Source: Saprospira grandis DSM 2844 (GTDB taxonomy: Bacteria; Bacteroidota; Bacteroidia; Chitinophagales; Saprospiraceae). From it: a stretch of DNA of 64,000 nucleotides. The position numbers were made by a program, and so were the translations under genes. The notes below the pieces were generated by a model. It was given only the letters and a program-made list of their open reading frames with translations. It was not told where the DNA came from and ran no database searches. Positions 7,267 through 17,022 of the stretch are shown in pieces (the stretch's first letter is position 1; every line of letters begins with the position of its first letter). The DNA lies in assembly GCF_000275825.1 (NCBI RefSeq), contig NZ_JH719942.1, positions 3,838,758 to 3,902,757 of the forward strand, read 5' to 3'.

Positions 7267-8328
7267 TTAGCGATAAATTTTTTGTTGATTGAGCCAATGC
7301 TGGTAAGTTCTGGCATTTCGGCCATGCTCTGCCGAGTTTCGGGCAAAGGCATGTTGGGCGGGCTGCCCTTCTTCTGGTGGTTTGGCACAGAAAAACCAGT
7401 AGTTGTGCTTTTCGGCCTTCAAAACGGCATCTATGGCTTGGCGAGAGGCCATGCGAATAGGGCCAGGGGGCAAACCTGCATACTTATAGGTATTGTAAGG
7501 CGAATCGGTCTTGAGCATGTCTCGACTGACTCTTCGGATAGAAAAGTCGCCTTGGGCAAAGACTACCGTGGGGTCGGCTTCTAGCTTCCAGCTTTTGCTT
7601 TTGAGCCGATTGAGATAAACGCCAGCAATGCGGGCTTTTTCTGGTCCATAGTTACTTTCGGCATCTACAATAGAGGCTAGGGTGTAGACCTCTGCAGGGC
7701 TCAGGCCAAGGCTATCGGCTAGGGCCAGACGGTTGTTGCTTTCCCAAAACTTATGGTGCTCTTTTTTCATTCGGTCCACAAATTCTTCTGGCGAAATATT
7801 CCAGTAGAGCTCATAGGTGTTGGGAATAAAGAGCGTCATTAGCGTTTGTGGATTAAGCTGGTTTTGGGCCATAAAGTCGGCCTTTTGCATGGCTTCCCAA
7901 TAGGCCAAAGAATCATAGGCTAGTTCTTGGCCCAAAAGGCCGGCTAGCTGTTGGGGCAAACGCAAATTATTAAAGGTAAAGCGAACAGGCGACTGCCCTT
8001 TTCTTAGTTGAGCAAAGAGCTGGTAGTAGCTGCTTAGGGTATCTTCTAAAACATAGCGCCCCGCCTTAGTCTTGAATTTCATCTTTTCTCCCACCCAGAC
8101 GAAATTACTTTTGTCCTTGAGCCAGTTTTTTTGGCTCAGACTGTCGGCTAGTTGGTCTAGGCTAGGCGCCTCTTTTAGGTAAAGCGTAATTTGCTCTTTT
8201 TCTTTGGGCAAAGAGGGACCAAAAATGATTTGGTAGTAATAATAGGCAGCGCCAAGGGCCGCAATGGCCCCCAGAAAAACAATAAGCAAACTAATGCGGA
8301 TAATCCGAGCAAGAGATTTTTTTTCCAT
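7267..8328 (-). CDS. mltG: Endolytic peptidoglycan transglycosylase MltG (YceG)
   Basis: MltG is an inner-membrane lytic transglycosylase that cuts nascent glycan strands and is thought to end their growth. The product has 353 residues: a transmembrane helix at about 9-32, then the YceG-like domain. The family signature is present: LASIVDAESNYG with catalytic Glu224, GVYLNRL, LEADPTVVF, SPYNTY, GLPPGPI and the late HAFA...EHGRN segment. The ATG at 8328 starts just before the transmembrane helix; the longer open frame upstream runs into a GC-rich repeat. It has its own terminator, and a B-type repeat separates it from panB. Confidence 0.95.
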   Translation of the reverse strand: MEKKSLARIIRISLLIVFLGAIAALGAAYYYYQIIFGPSLPKEKEQITLYLKEAPSLDQLADSLSQKNWLKDKSNFVWVGEKMKFKTKAGRYVLEDTLSSYYQLFAQLRKGQSPVRFTFNNLRLPQQLAGLLGQELAYDSLAYWEAMQKADFMAQNQLNPQTLMTLFIPNTYELYWNISPEEFVDRMKKEHHKFWESNNRLALADSLGLSPAEVYTLASIVDAESNYGPEKARIAGVYLNRLKSKSWKLEADPTVVFAQGDFSIRRVSRDMLKTDSPYNTYKYAGLPPGPIRMASRQAIDAVLKAEKHNYWFFCAKPPEEGQPAQHAFARNSAEHGRNARTYQHWLNQQKIYR

Positions 8329-8365
8329 GATAACTTGAGATGAAAAAATGCAATTTTGGCGTTTT

Positions 8366-8511
8366 GCAGGGCCGAAGGCCCGCAGGCTGAGGGATGGACA
8401 GCAGTGGCCGTTAGGCCAGACCCAGGCGGCAAAGCCGCCGCAGGGCCGAGCAGACTTGCGAGCCACGACATAGCCCGACCCGAGCCGATAGGCGAGGGGC
8501 AGCCCCAAAAA
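8366..8511 (-). repeat. GC-rich interspersed repeat, subfamily B, reverse
   Basis: Minus-strand head GGGGCTGCCCCTCGCC, core CTCGCAAGTCTGCTCGGCCC, hairpin GGCGGCTTTGCCGCC, tail CCATCCCTCAGCC. The head lies about 10 bp from the panB stop codon. Confidence 0.8.
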
Positions 8512-8520
8512 ATAAAAACC

Positions 8521-9336
8521 TTAGTACTGTTCTTTTTCGTTGGGAAAATCTTGGGTTTTGACATCCTTAATATAGCGCTGGGTGGCCTCCTTCATCATTT
8601 CATACATATTGAGGTAGCGGCGCAAAAATCGGGGATGAAAATCTTTGGTCATGCCCAGCATATCGTGCACCACCAGCACCTGCCCGTCTACATCGGGGCC
8701 AGCGCCAATGCCAATAATGGGAATGCTGACCGCCTGGGCCACTTCTTTGGCCAATTGAGCGGGGATTTTTTCGAGAACAATGGCAAAACAACCCAGTTTT
8801 TCGAGCAATTTGGCATCTTCTAGCAGTTTTTTGGCCTCGGCTTCTTTTTTGGCGCGCACACTGTAGGTGCCAAACTTATAGATCGATTGAGGAGTGAGCC
8901 CAAGATGGCCCATAACGGGAACGCCAGCCGATAAAATGCGGCTAATCGACTCTGAAATTTCGCTACCGCCCTCTAGTTTTACGGCATGTCCACCCGTTTC
9001 CTTCATGATGCGGATAGTAGAATTTAAGGCCGCTTTAGAGTCGCCCTGATAGCAACCAAAAGGCAAATCGACGACCACAAAAGAGCGGTCTACGCCACGT
9101 ACAACAGATTGTGCATGATAGATAATTTGGTCCAAGGTGATGGGCAGGGTAGTTTCATGGCCCGCCATTACGTTAGAGGCGCTATCTCCGACCAATAAAA
9201 CATCAATTCCAGCTTCATCGAGGATGCGGGCCATAGAAAAGTCGTAGGCGGTGAGCATAGAAATCTTTTCGCCTCTTTGTTTCATGGCGTGCAAAACATG
9301 AGTAGTTACTTTCTTGACAGGCTGATGTACAGACAT
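8521..9336 (-). CDS. panB: 3-methyl-2-oxobutanoate hydroxymethyltransferase
   Basis: PanB makes ketopantoate from alpha-ketoisovalerate and methylene-tetrahydrofolate, the first committed step of pantothenate and coenzyme A synthesis, in the cytoplasm. The 271 residues match the usual 260-280. Visible family signatures are [25 protein letters not shown] with the metal-binding Asp, [13 protein letters not shown], the GCYQ segment, [19 protein letters not shown] and IPIIGIGAG. No other pan gene is beside it. It is separated from ribE by the ribE terminator. Confidence 0.97.
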   Translation of the reverse strand: MSVHQPVKKVTTHVLHAMKQRGEKISMLTAYDFSMARILDEAGIDVLLVGDSASNVMAGHETTLPITLDQIIYHAQSVVRGVDRSFVVVDLPFGCYQGDSKAALNSTIRIMKETGGHAVKLEGGSEISESISRILSAGVPVMGHLGLTPQSIYKFGTYSVRAKKEAEAKKLLEDAKLLEKLGCFAIVLEKIPAQLAKEVAQAVSIPIIGIGAGPDVDGQVLVVHDMLGMTKDFHPRFLRRYLNMYEMMKEATQRYIKDVKTQDFPNEKEQY

Positions 9337-9440
9337 AATTTGTATTCCTAGTTGGTGAATCCCAAAAATGAGATTTTTTAAAAGGATTACAAAGAAGTTA
9401 GGCCTTTGATTTATATATGAAGTTCTATATAGCCAGAAAA

Positions 9441-9470
9441 AAAGGAGGAAAGCCTTGGCTTTCCTCCTTT
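9441..9470 (-). terminator. Terminator of ribE
   Basis: AAAGGAGGAAAGCC pairs perfectly with GGCTTTCCTCCTTT around a 2-nt centre, with a T tract on the minus strand, between ribE and panB. Confidence 0.9.
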
Positions 9471-9489
9471 GGGGCCTTAAGCTAAGGAT

Positions 9490-10086
9490 CTAGGCGTTTT
9501 GGTAAACGGCGGCATATCGGGCCACGTATTTGCCCAAAATATCAAACTCTAGATTGACGGTATCGCCTACTTTTAGCTGCTTAAAGCTGGTATGCTCGTA
9601 GGTGTAGGGGATAATGGCGACCGAAAATTCATTTTGGCTGGGATTAACCACGGTCAAGCTAACGCCATTGATGCAAATAGAGCCTTTATCGACCAAAAGA
9701 TGCTCGGGGGCAATTTCGTAGCTAAAGCGGAAGTACCAGCTGCCATCTACTTCTTCTACAGAAAGGCATTGGCCCGTTTTATCAACATGGCCCTGTACGA
9801 TATGGCCATCTAGGCGGCCATTATAAGGCATGGCGCGCTCCAAATTGACGCTATCGCCAATCTGAAGTTGGCCCAAATTGCTCCGAATTAAGGTCTCTTC
9901 AATGGCCGTGACGGTGTAGTTCTCTTGATTGCAAGCCACTACGGTCAAACAAACGCCATTATGAGCCAGACTTTGGTCAATTTTTAGCTCGGGCGCTAGG
10001 CTAGAGGCTACTTTAATGTGCAAATTGCTGCCTTCTTTTTCTAGGCCAATAATTTGACCCGCATCTTCTATGATTCCAGTAAACAT
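9490..10086 (-). CDS. ribE: Riboflavin synthase, alpha chain
   Basis: The enzyme dismutates two 6,7-dimethyl-8-ribityllumazines to riboflavin and the pyrimidine substrate. The 198 residues form two lumazine-binding repeats: 1-97 starting MFTGIIEDAG with NGVCLTV, and 98-198 with GHIVQGHVD and NGVSLTV. It follows the lipoprotein gene at 10128 by 41 bp on the same strand and is probably cotranscribed with it. The upstream gap is too short for an FMN riboswitch and none is seen. Confidence 0.97.
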   Translation of the reverse strand: MFTGIIEDAGQIIGLEKEGSNLHIKVASSLAPELKIDQSLAHNGVCLTVVACNQENYTVTAIEETLIRSNLGQLQIGDSVNLERAMPYNGRLDGHIVQGHVDKTGQCLSVEEVDGSWYFRFSYEIAPEHLLVDKGSICINGVSLTVVNPSQNEFSVAIIPYTYEHTSFKQLKVGDTVNLEFDILGKYVARYAAVYQNA

Positions 10087-10127
10087 AATTGTCGTTTTTG
10101 TCTCTAACAGGGCAAAAGGAATAGAGT

Positions 10128-11708
10128 TTAGTCTTCTTTTTGCTGCTCTTCGATTTCTTCCCGCAATTTAGAAATAAAGATAGATAGGGGCCGAAGTTGG
10201 TAGTCCTTAAATTGCAAAAAGTGCACAAATTGGTTCTCAAAGCGGTTAATTAGGGGCTTTTCAATGATTTCTTCACCCTCTACTAAGGGCCGCTCCTCAA
10301 TAACTTCCTCAATGTAGAAACGAGTCTGCAACCCCAGATAGGGCGCTTCATGAAAATGCTCCGGAAAGCCCGTACCGTATTTTTCTAGCATTTTGGCCAA
10401 GTAAAGGGTGGCATCATAACCCATATAGGCAAATTCTCTGGGCGCAATGCCATAGCGCTGCTTATATTTTTTGATAAAGGCCCTGGCCTCCCGACTATCT
10501 TCTTGTACAAAAAGGGCATCGCTAAAATGAAGGCGGAGGTTTTCGTAATAGTCGTAGTTGATCCGCTCGTAGTATTTCCATTGCGGCATCCCAATAACCA
10601 AAAACTCATAGCCTTTGCCTTTTTCTACTCGGTCTACCAAACTGTGCAGCTCTCTAAGGGCCGCAAAGACAAAACTTTCAGAGCGATGAGCGGGAATAAT
10701 GACGATGTTTAGGGCATCTTGGCTCAAATGTTTTTTGATGTTGGCAATGCTTAAGCCATTGTTGGGCGAGAGGTAGCTCGGTATCTGGGCATCCAAATCA
10801 TTTTTCCCCTTTTGGTAGGCCGCAAGCAGCTCGCGAACAGCACTGCTGTCTCTTTCTTGGCCCACAATCAGCAAGTTTTGCTTCTTGAGACGGTATTTTA
10901 GCTCAGCAGGGGTCTCAATGCCCTGGGCCAAAAATGCCCCCATATGTTGGTAGTGCACCGGATAACCCGGATTGAGCTGTAGGTAGAAAATGTTGTTTTC
11001 TGTTACGCTGGGATTGTTGTTAAATGGAGAAACTACCATAATGCCGCTGTCTCGACCAAAATTGGCCGTTTTTTGGAGCAGTTTAGAACTCACCGGACCC
11101 AAAATGACATCCGATTCCGCCAAGGCTTTGCTTTTCAGTAAGCTATCTACTTTGCTTTTACTGGCCTCTGTATCAAATACTTGTACTTTTAAGGCTAGCT
11201 TGGTTTTTTGCAAACTATCCAAAGCCAGTTCTACGCCTTCATAATATTCTACAGCCCGCAAAGAACGAAGCGGAATCTCATTTTTATAGTACTTATTGGC
11301 CAAAAAAGGCAGCATGATCGTCAAGGTGTATTGCTCTTTCATCTCGGCCTGACGCATCTGATTGGGATCGCCCTCATAGATTTTTCCCGCATAATCAATC
11401 CAGCCCAAGGTGTCTTTGATAATCGGCTGCTGCCCAATTTTTTTATACTCTACAATGATTTGCTTAAACTGCGATTCTTGCAAAGTGTCTTGCCAAACAA
11501 TGGTGTCGGGCTTGATGTTGCGCAGACTATCTCGATTCGTAATTTCTGGCCGATAGCCATTCTCTACAATGGTTTTTGCGCTATCCTTGTTGGTCCGAAC
11601 GGTTTCTAGTTCATCCGTTCCACCCCCTCCTTTCAATAAATGACAACTATCCAAACCCAATAATAGGCCCAAGGAAGCGAGCATTAATGTTATTTGCTTC
11701 AAGTTCAT
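10128..11708 (-). CDS. Lipoprotein with periplasmic-binding-protein (type 1) fold
   Basis: The product has 526 residues. The signal peptide ends LGLDSC with the lipid Cys at 22. After a spacer of about 110 residues, residues about 125-470 resemble leucine/amino-acid ABC-type binding proteins: VEYYEGVELALDSL, VFDTEAS, VILGPVSSKLLQ, VVSPFNNNP, NIVIIPAHRSE, FAYMGYDATLYLAKML. No transporter subunits are nearby; such free-standing lipoproteins in Bacteroidota may sense or bind envelope ligands instead of feeding an importer. A charged Glu-rich tail ends the protein. It is probably cotranscribed with ribE. Confidence 0.8.
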   Translation of the reverse strand: MNLKQITLMLASLGLLLGLDSCHLLKGGGGTDELETVRTNKDSAKTIVENGYRPEITNRDSLRNIKPDTIVWQDTLQESQFKQIIVEYKKIGQQPIIKDTLGWIDYAGKIYEGDPNQMRQAEMKEQYTLTIMLPFLANKYYKNEIPLRSLRAVEYYEGVELALDSLQKTKLALKVQVFDTEASKSKVDSLLKSKALAESDVILGPVSSKLLQKTANFGRDSGIMVVSPFNNNPSVTENNIFYLQLNPGYPVHYQHMGAFLAQGIETPAELKYRLKKQNLLIVGQERDSSAVRELLAAYQKGKNDLDAQIPSYLSPNNGLSIANIKKHLSQDALNIVIIPAHRSESFVFAALRELHSLVDRVEKGKGYEFLVIGMPQWKYYERINYDYYENLRLHFSDALFVQEDSREARAFIKKYKQRYGIAPREFAYMGYDATLYLAKMLEKYGTGFPEHFHEAPYLGLQTRFYIEEVIEERPLVEGEEIIEKPLINRFENQFVHFLQFKDYQLRPLSIFISKLREEIEEQQKED

Positions 11709-11768
11709 AAACGTAGTTATATATAATCAATAGTTTGATGGGCTAAAGGTACAATTTTTTGCTATTTT

Positions 11769-11998
11769 TTGGGGCCTCCGCTGCGGCTTCGCCTTGCGGC
11801 GCTACGCTTTGGGGCTCGCAGGTCTGCTCGGCCCTTCGCCAGCAAGCTGGCTCGGTCTGGCCTTCGGCCACCCCGCCGCATCGCTAGGCCAGTCGCTTCG
11901 CTCCTTGGGGCCCGCCCGCCGCATCGGTTACTCCCTTTGGTCGTCGAACTGCGGCTTTCTGCCTTGTTGTGGCCAGTTGTTTTGCTCCTTGGGGCCTG
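11769..11998 (+). repeat. GC-rich interspersed repeat, subfamily A, forward, extended
   Basis: Head GGGGCCTCCGCTGCGGC, core CTCGCAGGTCTGCTCGGCCC, tail CGCATCGCTAGGCCAG, then an extra block with GGTTACTCCCTTTGGTCGTC as in 88-403. It fills 11709-11998, which otherwise holds no gene. Confidence 0.8.
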
Positions 11999-13195
11999 CT
12001 ATAGCTTCAAGCCATTTTGTAGGGCCACAAGCAGCAAACTCTGCCCCAACTGCTTATTGAGCTGCCCATTTTGGACCAAAGGGACCTCTAGCAGCCGGGC
12101 GCGTCCTTTGCCGCTGGCAAAGGGCGCGCTTTTCATTTTAGCTCGCCCCCAAGGCGCCGGATAAATGAGCCAGCCTTCTTCGGCAGCCCACTCTTGCTGA
12201 TAGCTGTAAATTTGTCGCAAGTCTTGCTCGCTAGGCAGCCCTTGCTCTAGCCGTTTCCACTTAAATTCCATCAAAATTCGCCGACCATAGGCATCCTCCC
12301 AGCAGCAGTCGGCCCGCAATTTTCGGCTTTCCCAAAAGGGCTTTTCTGCCTGAAAGGATAGCCGCCAATTTTTGGGACTAATGGCGCTCAAACTAGCGGC
12401 CAAATATTGTTCAAACAAAGGGGGCATGGGCAATAAAAAGCTCCAAAGCCAATCTGCTCCTTTTTGGGCCGATGGCCGCAGACCATTAAGGAGCAGGCGG
12501 GCCAACTCAAAAAGAAGTTGGCCCTTAGGCGTGCTTGGGGCATAGGCCGCCCAAAGGATGCGCCTAGGGCGAGCTGGGGCCGCGGGCAATTGCGCTAAAA
12601 TATTTTCTAGCTGCCATTTTTCTTTGGGAGGCAAGCCCTGGGCGGCCAGCTCCTTGAGGGTCCAGACCAATAGCTGCAAAAAGGGGCGGGGCCTTTTGCT
12701 GGCCTGCCGCAAATAGGGCCAAAGTTTGGCCGGCGGCTGCAATTTAGAAAAGTTAATTTGGCCCTTCCAGTTTTTGCTGCGGCCCGCCCGCCAAGCTCGC
12801 TGATACTCTTGGGGCCCCTGCCAAAATTTTTCTAGCTCGGCCAAAAACTTCTGCCGATAATGGCTGAGCCAAGGCCCTTTTTCCCTTCCTTGCCGAGCCC
12901 AGTTCTGCCAATGGGCCAAATCTTCGGCTTGGCTGTAGACCAGCAGCTCTTGCAAAATTTGGCGATGTTGCTGCTGGTTTTTAGGGACCGATTTTTCTAG
13001 CTTGGGCAAAATTTCTAGACAAAGATGGGCTGTTTCTACCAGGCCCACAAAGTTGCCCCAACGCAATCCCTGATGTATAGGAATGACATAGGGCGGCCCT
13101 AGCTGCAAAAGGCTTTGCAGCTCATCAGCGCTGAGGTCTGCCCCCAAATAGAGGCAATCCTGCTCAAAAATTTGAATTTGTTTTTTGCTCGGCAC
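11999..13195 (-). CDS. McrC-family nuclease component without McrB
   Basis: The product has 398 residues from a GTG at 13195 that overlaps the rluE stop (TAGTG), which implies translational coupling. McrC is the nuclease partner of the McrB GTPase in modified-DNA restriction. Visible signatures are the N-terminal WGNFVGLVET and LCLEILPKLEK, the helix PPLFEQYLAASL (about 258-269), and a PD-(D/E)xK site with Asp296 and Glu310-Phe-Lys312 in RADCCWEDAYGRRILMEFKWK read from about 294. Length fits the family. No AAA+ GTPase lies next to it, so it is either paired with a distant McrB or works alone. A longer in-frame ATG start at 13273 lies inside rluE and is less likely. Confidence 0.85.
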   Translation of the reverse strand: MPSKKQIQIFEQDCLYLGADLSADELQSLLQLGPPYVIPIHQGLRWGNFVGLVETAHLCLEILPKLEKSVPKNQQQHRQILQELLVYSQAEDLAHWQNWARQGREKGPWLSHYRQKFLAELEKFWQGPQEYQRAWRAGRSKNWKGQINFSKLQPPAKLWPYLRQASKRPRPFLQLLVWTLKELAAQGLPPKEKWQLENILAQLPAAPARPRRILWAAYAPSTPKGQLLFELARLLLNGLRPSAQKGADWLWSFLLPMPPLFEQYLAASLSAISPKNWRLSFQAEKPFWESRKLRADCCWEDAYGRRILMEFKWKRLEQGLPSEQDLRQIYSYQQEWAAEEGWLIYPAPWGRAKMKSAPFASGKGRARLLEVPLVQNGQLNKQLGQSLLLVALQNGLKL

Positions 13196-13794
13196 TACTT
13201 CAATAAGGTCTGGGCCTCTTCTGCAGTGAGCTGAATGCAGTCGCCAGCCTGCATGTTTTCTGGCATTGTCCATTGGCCAATCTGATGGCGGAGCAAACGC
13301 AGGGTGGGAAAGCCCATGGCAGCGGTCATTTTACGGATTTGGCGGTTTTTGCCCTCTCGCAAACCGATGCGCAGCCAAGTGGTGGGAATATTGGCCCGAA
13401 AACGCACGGGCGGATCCCGCTCGGGCAGGGCGGGCGGCTGCTCTAAACGCTCTGCTTGGGCGGGCAAACAGGCATAGCGCTTCTTAGAGGGCAGCTTGAT
13501 GGATAAACCGCCCGCCCGCAACTTTTCTAGGTCTTCCTCCTGAGGCTCGCCTTCTACTTGGACCAAATAGTAGCGCCAATGGGCATTTTTTGGGGCCAAT
13601 AAACGAGTTTTGAGCAGATTGTCATTGCTGAGTAGCAAAAGGCCCTCGCTATCGGCATCTAGACGGCCAACAGGATAGACATCCTTGGGAAAGCCTAGCT
13701 CGAGATGGGCCAGGGTAATATGATTGGGCTGCTCTTGCGTAAACTGCGAGAGCATGCGGTAAGGCTTGTATATAATGTAATAGGACTTGGCCAT
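13195..13794 (-). CDS. rluE: RluE-type 23S rRNA pseudouridine synthase
   Basis: RluE-type enzymes convert a uridine of 23S rRNA to pseudouridine. The 199 residues fit the single-domain RsuA/RluE group without an S4 domain. The catalytic motif is GRLDADSEGLLLLSND with the nucleophilic Asp; other signatures are YIIYKPYRMLSQF and the C-terminal LREGKNRQIRKM. The ATG at 13794 is chosen because upstream codons fall in a GC-rich repeat. Its stop codon overlaps the McrC start. Confidence 0.93.
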   Translation of the reverse strand: MAKSYYIIYKPYRMLSQFTQEQPNHITLAHLELGFPKDVYPVGRLDADSEGLLLLSNDNLLKTRLLAPKNAHWRYYLVQVEGEPQEEDLEKLRAGGLSIKLPSKKRYACLPAQAERLEQPPALPERDPPVRFRANIPTTWLRIGLREGKNRQIRKMTAAMGFPTLRLLRHQIGQWTMPENMQAGDCIQLTAEEAQTLLK

Positions 13795-13815
13795 AAGATG
13801 AATATTTTGCAGTGG

Positions 13816-13964
13816 ACAGGCCCGAAGGGCCTTCGGCTGAGGGATGGAAAAGGGGGGCCGAAGGCCAGACCGAGCTTTTGAGCGTAGCGAAAAAGCGAAG
13901 GGCCGAGCAGACCTGCGAGCCCTGACACAGCCCGACCCGCCCGCAGGGCGGGGCAGCCCCAAAA
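13816..13964 (-). repeat. GC-rich interspersed repeat, subfamily B, reverse
   Basis: Minus-strand head GGGGCTGCCCCGCCC, then CGGGCTGTGTCAGGGCTCGC, core AGGTCTGCTCGGCCC, a CTTTTTCGCTACGCTCAAAAG hairpin with one mismatch, tail CCATCCCTCAGCC. The head is about 5 bp from the thyA stop. Confidence 0.8.
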
Positions 13965-13968
13965 AAAA

Positions 13969-14763
13969 TTAAATAGACACCTTGGCCTTAATATGCGGAT
14001 GAGGATCGTAATTTTCTAGTTGGAAATCTTCATAGACAAAGCTAAAGAGATCCGTTTTTTCTGGATTGATCTTCATCTTGGGCAAGGAACGAGGGGCTCT
14101 TTCTAGTTGCAGTTGGGCCTGTTCCAAATGGTTTTGGTAGAGGTGTAAATCGCCAAAAGTATGTACAAAATCGCCCGCTTCTAGGCCTGTTACCTGTGCC
14201 ATCATGAGGGTCAGCAGGGCATAGGAGGCTATATTGAAGGGGACGCCCAAAAAGGCGTCGGCGCTGCGCTGATAGAGCTGGCAAGAGAGTTTTCCGTTGG
14301 CCACATAAAACTGAAAAAGGCAGTGGCAGGGAGAGAGGGCCATCTCTGGCAAATCGGCTACATTCCAGGCCGAGACGATAATTCGGCGAGAGTTAGGATT
14401 GTTTTTAATCAGCTCGATAGCCTGCTGGATTTGGTCGATGCTCTGGCCCTTATTGTTGCTCCAGCTTCGCCATTGTTTGCCATAGACCGGGCCCAAATCG
14501 CCATGTTCGTCGGCCCATTCGTTCCAGATACGCACCCCATGTTCCTGCAAATAGGCCAGATTAGTATCGCCTTTAAGGAACCAGAGCAGCTCGTGAATAA
14601 TGGATTTGAGGTGGAGCTTTTTGGTGGTCAGCAGCGGAAATCCTTCTTGTAGATTAAAGCGCATTTGGTAGCCAAAAACGGAGCGGGTGCCAGTGCCCGT
14701 TCTATCGCCTTTATCTACGCCCTCCTTTAAAATATGGGCGAGTAAATCGAGATAAGCTTGCAT
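13969..14763 (-). CDS. thyA: Thymidylate synthase
   Basis: ThyA methylates dUMP to dTMP using methylene-tetrahydrofolate as carbon donor and reductant. The 264 residues equal the E. coli length. The catalytic Cys lies in [11 protein letters not shown]; other signatures are [46 protein letters not shown] and [12 protein letters not shown]. The start overlaps the stop of the upstream methyltransferase-like gene (TAATG), so the two are translationally coupled. Confidence 0.98.
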   Translation of the reverse strand: MQAYLDLLAHILKEGVDKGDRTGTGTRSVFGYQMRFNLQEGFPLLTTKKLHLKSIIHELLWFLKGDTNLAYLQEHGVRIWNEWADEHGDLGPVYGKQWRSWSNNKGQSIDQIQQAIELIKNNPNSRRIIVSAWNVADLPEMALSPCHCLFQFYVANGKLSCQLYQRSADAFLGVPFNIASYALLTLMMAQVTGLEAGDFVHTFGDLHLYQNHLEQAQLQLERAPRSLPKMKINPEKTDLFSFVYEDFQLENYDPHPHIKAKVSI

Positions 14764-15506
14764 TAAGCGAGTTTTTCTTTTAGTTCTTGAAAAGAGAGGA
14801 GGCCCAACTGTTCTTTTCTGTTGGCTTCCATCACTTTATATTCAAAAAATGGATTTTGAGGGGGGCAAGCGGGCCCTAGGGGCTGCGTTTTTGATAAAAT
14901 GCCTAGGCCCCAATCGCTATCGATGCAGCAAGACTGAACGCTCTGCTCTTGTCGCCACTTAAAAAAGGCCTTCCAGGTGGTGCCATTCCAATAGCCTCTA
15001 GCGGGCGAATGATGGTAGGCATAATCCTCTCGGGCATGGTATTCTGTGGGCGGATTGCAATCGTGCAAAACAATAAAGCCATGTGGTTGAATAAACTGCA
15101 GGGCATGCTCAATATCGCGGTCCACCTGTTCGGCCAAGTGCAGGCCATCAATAAAAATGACATCAAAGCGATGGTTGGGAGAAAGGACTTTCCCTTGGGC
15201 CAACTGCTCAAAAAACTGGTCGCTAGTGAGCTTAAAATCTACGGGATTTTCTTCAAACTCGACACCGGGGTCTACACTATACTTATTTTTGGCCTCAATG
15301 AGGTTAAAGTTATGATTGGGATTGCGCACCCCAATTTCTAGATATTCGCTAGCTGCATTATGCTTGGCCGTTTGGGCCAATAGATAGTTAATAATATCGG
15401 TTCGGCTAGGCGTTTTGGCCTTTTCTCGGTCGCTTGCTCTTTGTCCCTCTGCCTGATAAGGGTTATCGATTAGTTGTTGCTTAATGCTTTTCAGGTATTT
15501 TTTCAT
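14763..15506 (-). CDS. Class I SAM-dependent methyltransferase-like protein
   Basis: The product has 247 residues. A Rossmann-type core is visible: [13 protein letters not shown] in place of the usual E/DxGxxxG loop, NKYSVDPG, then [24 protein letters not shown] and [11 protein letters not shown]. The FIDGxH and LHDCNP motifs are typical of the Methyltransf_24 group found with O-antigen and small-molecule genes. The substrate cannot be told. The stop overlaps the thyA start, so both belong to one operon; no functional link to dTMP synthesis is evident. Confidence 0.8.
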   Translation of the reverse strand: MKKYLKSIKQQLIDNPYQAEGQRASDREKAKTPSRTDIINYLLAQTAKHNAASEYLEIGVRNPNHNFNLIEAKNKYSVDPGVEFEENPVDFKLTSDQFFEQLAQGKVLSPNHRFDVIFIDGLHLAEQVDRDIEHALQFIQPHGFIVLHDCNPPTEYHAREDYAYHHSPARGYWNGTTWKAFFKWRQEQSVQSCCIDSDWGLGILSKTQPLGPACPPQNPFFEYKVMEANRKEQLGLLSFQELKEKLA

Positions 15507-15535
15507 CGGAAGAACATTTAGTAGAGTTCATTAAA

Positions 15536-15565
15536 AAAGGCAGGACCGGTGTAGATCCTGCCTTT
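15536..15565 (-). terminator. Terminator of queA
   Basis: AAAGGCAGGA (15536-15545) pairs with TCCTGCCTTT (15556-15565), and a T tract follows on the minus strand. It lies between queA and the methyltransferase gene. Confidence 0.85.
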
Positions 15566-15584
15566 AGAAGGAGAGAGATGCAAA

Positions 15585-16643
15585 TTAGAGAATCAACATA
15601 GCGTCTCCATAGCTATAGAAGCGATATTTTTGTTCTACAGCCTGACGGTAAGCTTCCATCATCAGGTCGTAGCCACCAAAGGCACAAATCATAATCACAA
15701 GGCTAGATTTGGGCAGGTGGAAGTTCGTAATCATACAATCGGCAATACTAAAATCGTAAGGCGGATAGATAAAGCGGTTGGTCCAACCTTCTGCAGGCTT
15801 AAGCAAGCTATGAGCAGAAACAGAAGACTCAATAGAACGCATAGAGGTGGTTCCTAGGGCACAACGGCGCTTGTCTTGCTTGATGGCCTCATTCACGGTA
15901 TCGCAAACGGGCTGGCTAATCTTGAAGTACTCGGCGTCCATTTTGTGTTTAGACAAATCTTCTACCTCAATATTGCGGAAGGTACCCAAGCCAACATGCA
16001 AGGTCAATTCAGCAAATTCTACTCCTTTCAATTCCAAGCGCTTCATGACCTCATGGCTCATGTGCAAACCAGCAGTTGGTGCAGCTACGGCCCCTACTTC
16101 CTTGGCATAAATGGTCTGATAACGCTCGGTATCTAGCTCTTCTAGGTCTCGCTTGATATACTTGGGCAAAGGCGTTTGGCCCAATTTGTAAAGCTGTGCG
16201 CGAAACTCTTCATTGGGGCCATCATACAAAAAGCGAATGGTCCGCCCTCTAGAAGTGGTATTGTCTACTACCTCAGCTACCAACAATTCTACGCCATCTT
16301 CATCATTGAAATACAGCTTGTTACCCACCCGAATTTTACGTGCAGGATCTACCAGTACATCCCAAAGTTTTTGCTCTTCATTGAGCTCTCTCAACAAGAA
16401 CACCTCAATTTTGGCCCCTGTTTTCTCCTTTTGTCCATACAAACGAGCAGGAAAAACCTTGGTGTTGTTCATGATAAATACGTCTCCATCATCAAAATAC
16501 TCAATGATGTCTCTAAACTGACGGTGTTCAATTTTTCCGCTATCGCGGTGCACGACCATAAGGCGCGATTCATCGCGGTTCTCTACGGGATATTGTGCAA
16601 TTAGCTCCTGTGGGAGGTCAAAGTTAAACTGAGATAGTTTCAT
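15585..16643 (-). CDS. queA: tRNA preQ1(34) S-adenosylmethionine ribosyltransferase-isomerase
   Basis: QueA transfers and isomerises the ribosyl part of SAM onto preQ1 at tRNA position 34, giving epoxyqueuosine. The 352 residues match the family. Signatures are [32 protein letters not shown], the HMSHEVM segment after [27 protein letters not shown] and [13 protein letters not shown]. The ATG at 16643 is chosen because the conserved [10 protein letters not shown] start follows at once. A TATCTTTG box at 16705-16698 could be its -7 element. Confidence 0.97.
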   Translation of the reverse strand: MKLSQFNFDLPQELIAQYPVENRDESRLMVVHRDSGKIEHRQFRDIIEYFDDGDVFIMNNTKVFPARLYGQKEKTGAKIEVFLLRELNEEQKLWDVLVDPARKIRVGNKLYFNDEDGVELLVAEVVDNTTSRGRTIRFLYDGPNEEFRAQLYKLGQTPLPKYIKRDLEELDTERYQTIYAKEVGAVAAPTAGLHMSHEVMKRLELKGVEFAELTLHVGLGTFRNIEVEDLSKHKMDAEYFKISQPVCDTVNEAIKQDKRRCALGTTSMRSIESSVSAHSLLKPAEGWTNRFIYPPYDFSIADCMITNFHLPKSSLVIMICAFGGYDLMMEAYRQAVEQKYRFYSYGDAMLIL

Positions 16644-16697
16644 AGTCGTTACGGCTCCTATAAAATGATAAAATAAATGGGTGTTAGACCCAAAGCG

Positions 16698-16705
16698 CAA
16701 AGATA
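16698..16705 (-). promoter_or_regulatory. Candidate -7 box for queA
   Basis: TATCTTTG on the minus strand matches TAnnTTTG, 55 bp before the start codon. No good -33 TTTG is seen. Confidence 0.35.
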
Positions 16706-16763
16706 AAAATCTATCTCGCTTTATTGCCGCCTTCCAACAGTATTTTTTTTGACGGGGGGGATT

Positions 16764-16950
16764 TGGGGCCCGCGGCCAGCTTTGCTGGCCGCCGCTATGC
16801 TGCGGGGCTCGCTATTCGCTCGGCCCTTCGTTTTTTTCGCTTTGCTCAAAAAAACTCGGTCTGGCCTTCGGCCACCCGCTCCGCAGCGCTGGGCCGTTTG
16901 GCCTTCGGCCATGGCGGCTTTGCCGCTATCTGCGGCCAATCTTATTGGGC
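16764..16950 (+). repeat. GC-rich interspersed repeat, subfamily C, forward
   Basis: Head GGGGCCCGCGGCCAGC with the matching GCTGGCCGCCGC arm, core CTCGCTATTCGCTCGGCCC, an A/T-loop hairpin, tail CGCTCCGCAGCGCTGGGCC, then a GGCCATGGCGGCTTTGCCGC hairpin. Confidence 0.8.
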
Positions 16951-17022
16951 CTTGTTTCTAGCTTAAAAGCCCCTGCTTTGTTTGTAGAAGATCTTAGCGG
17001 TCCGCAAAGAGACTGGGCCAAA

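Noticed and set aside
9337-10127. FMN riboswitch for ribE.
   Set aside because: Only 41 bp separate ribE from the upstream gene and no RFN-like structure can be fitted.
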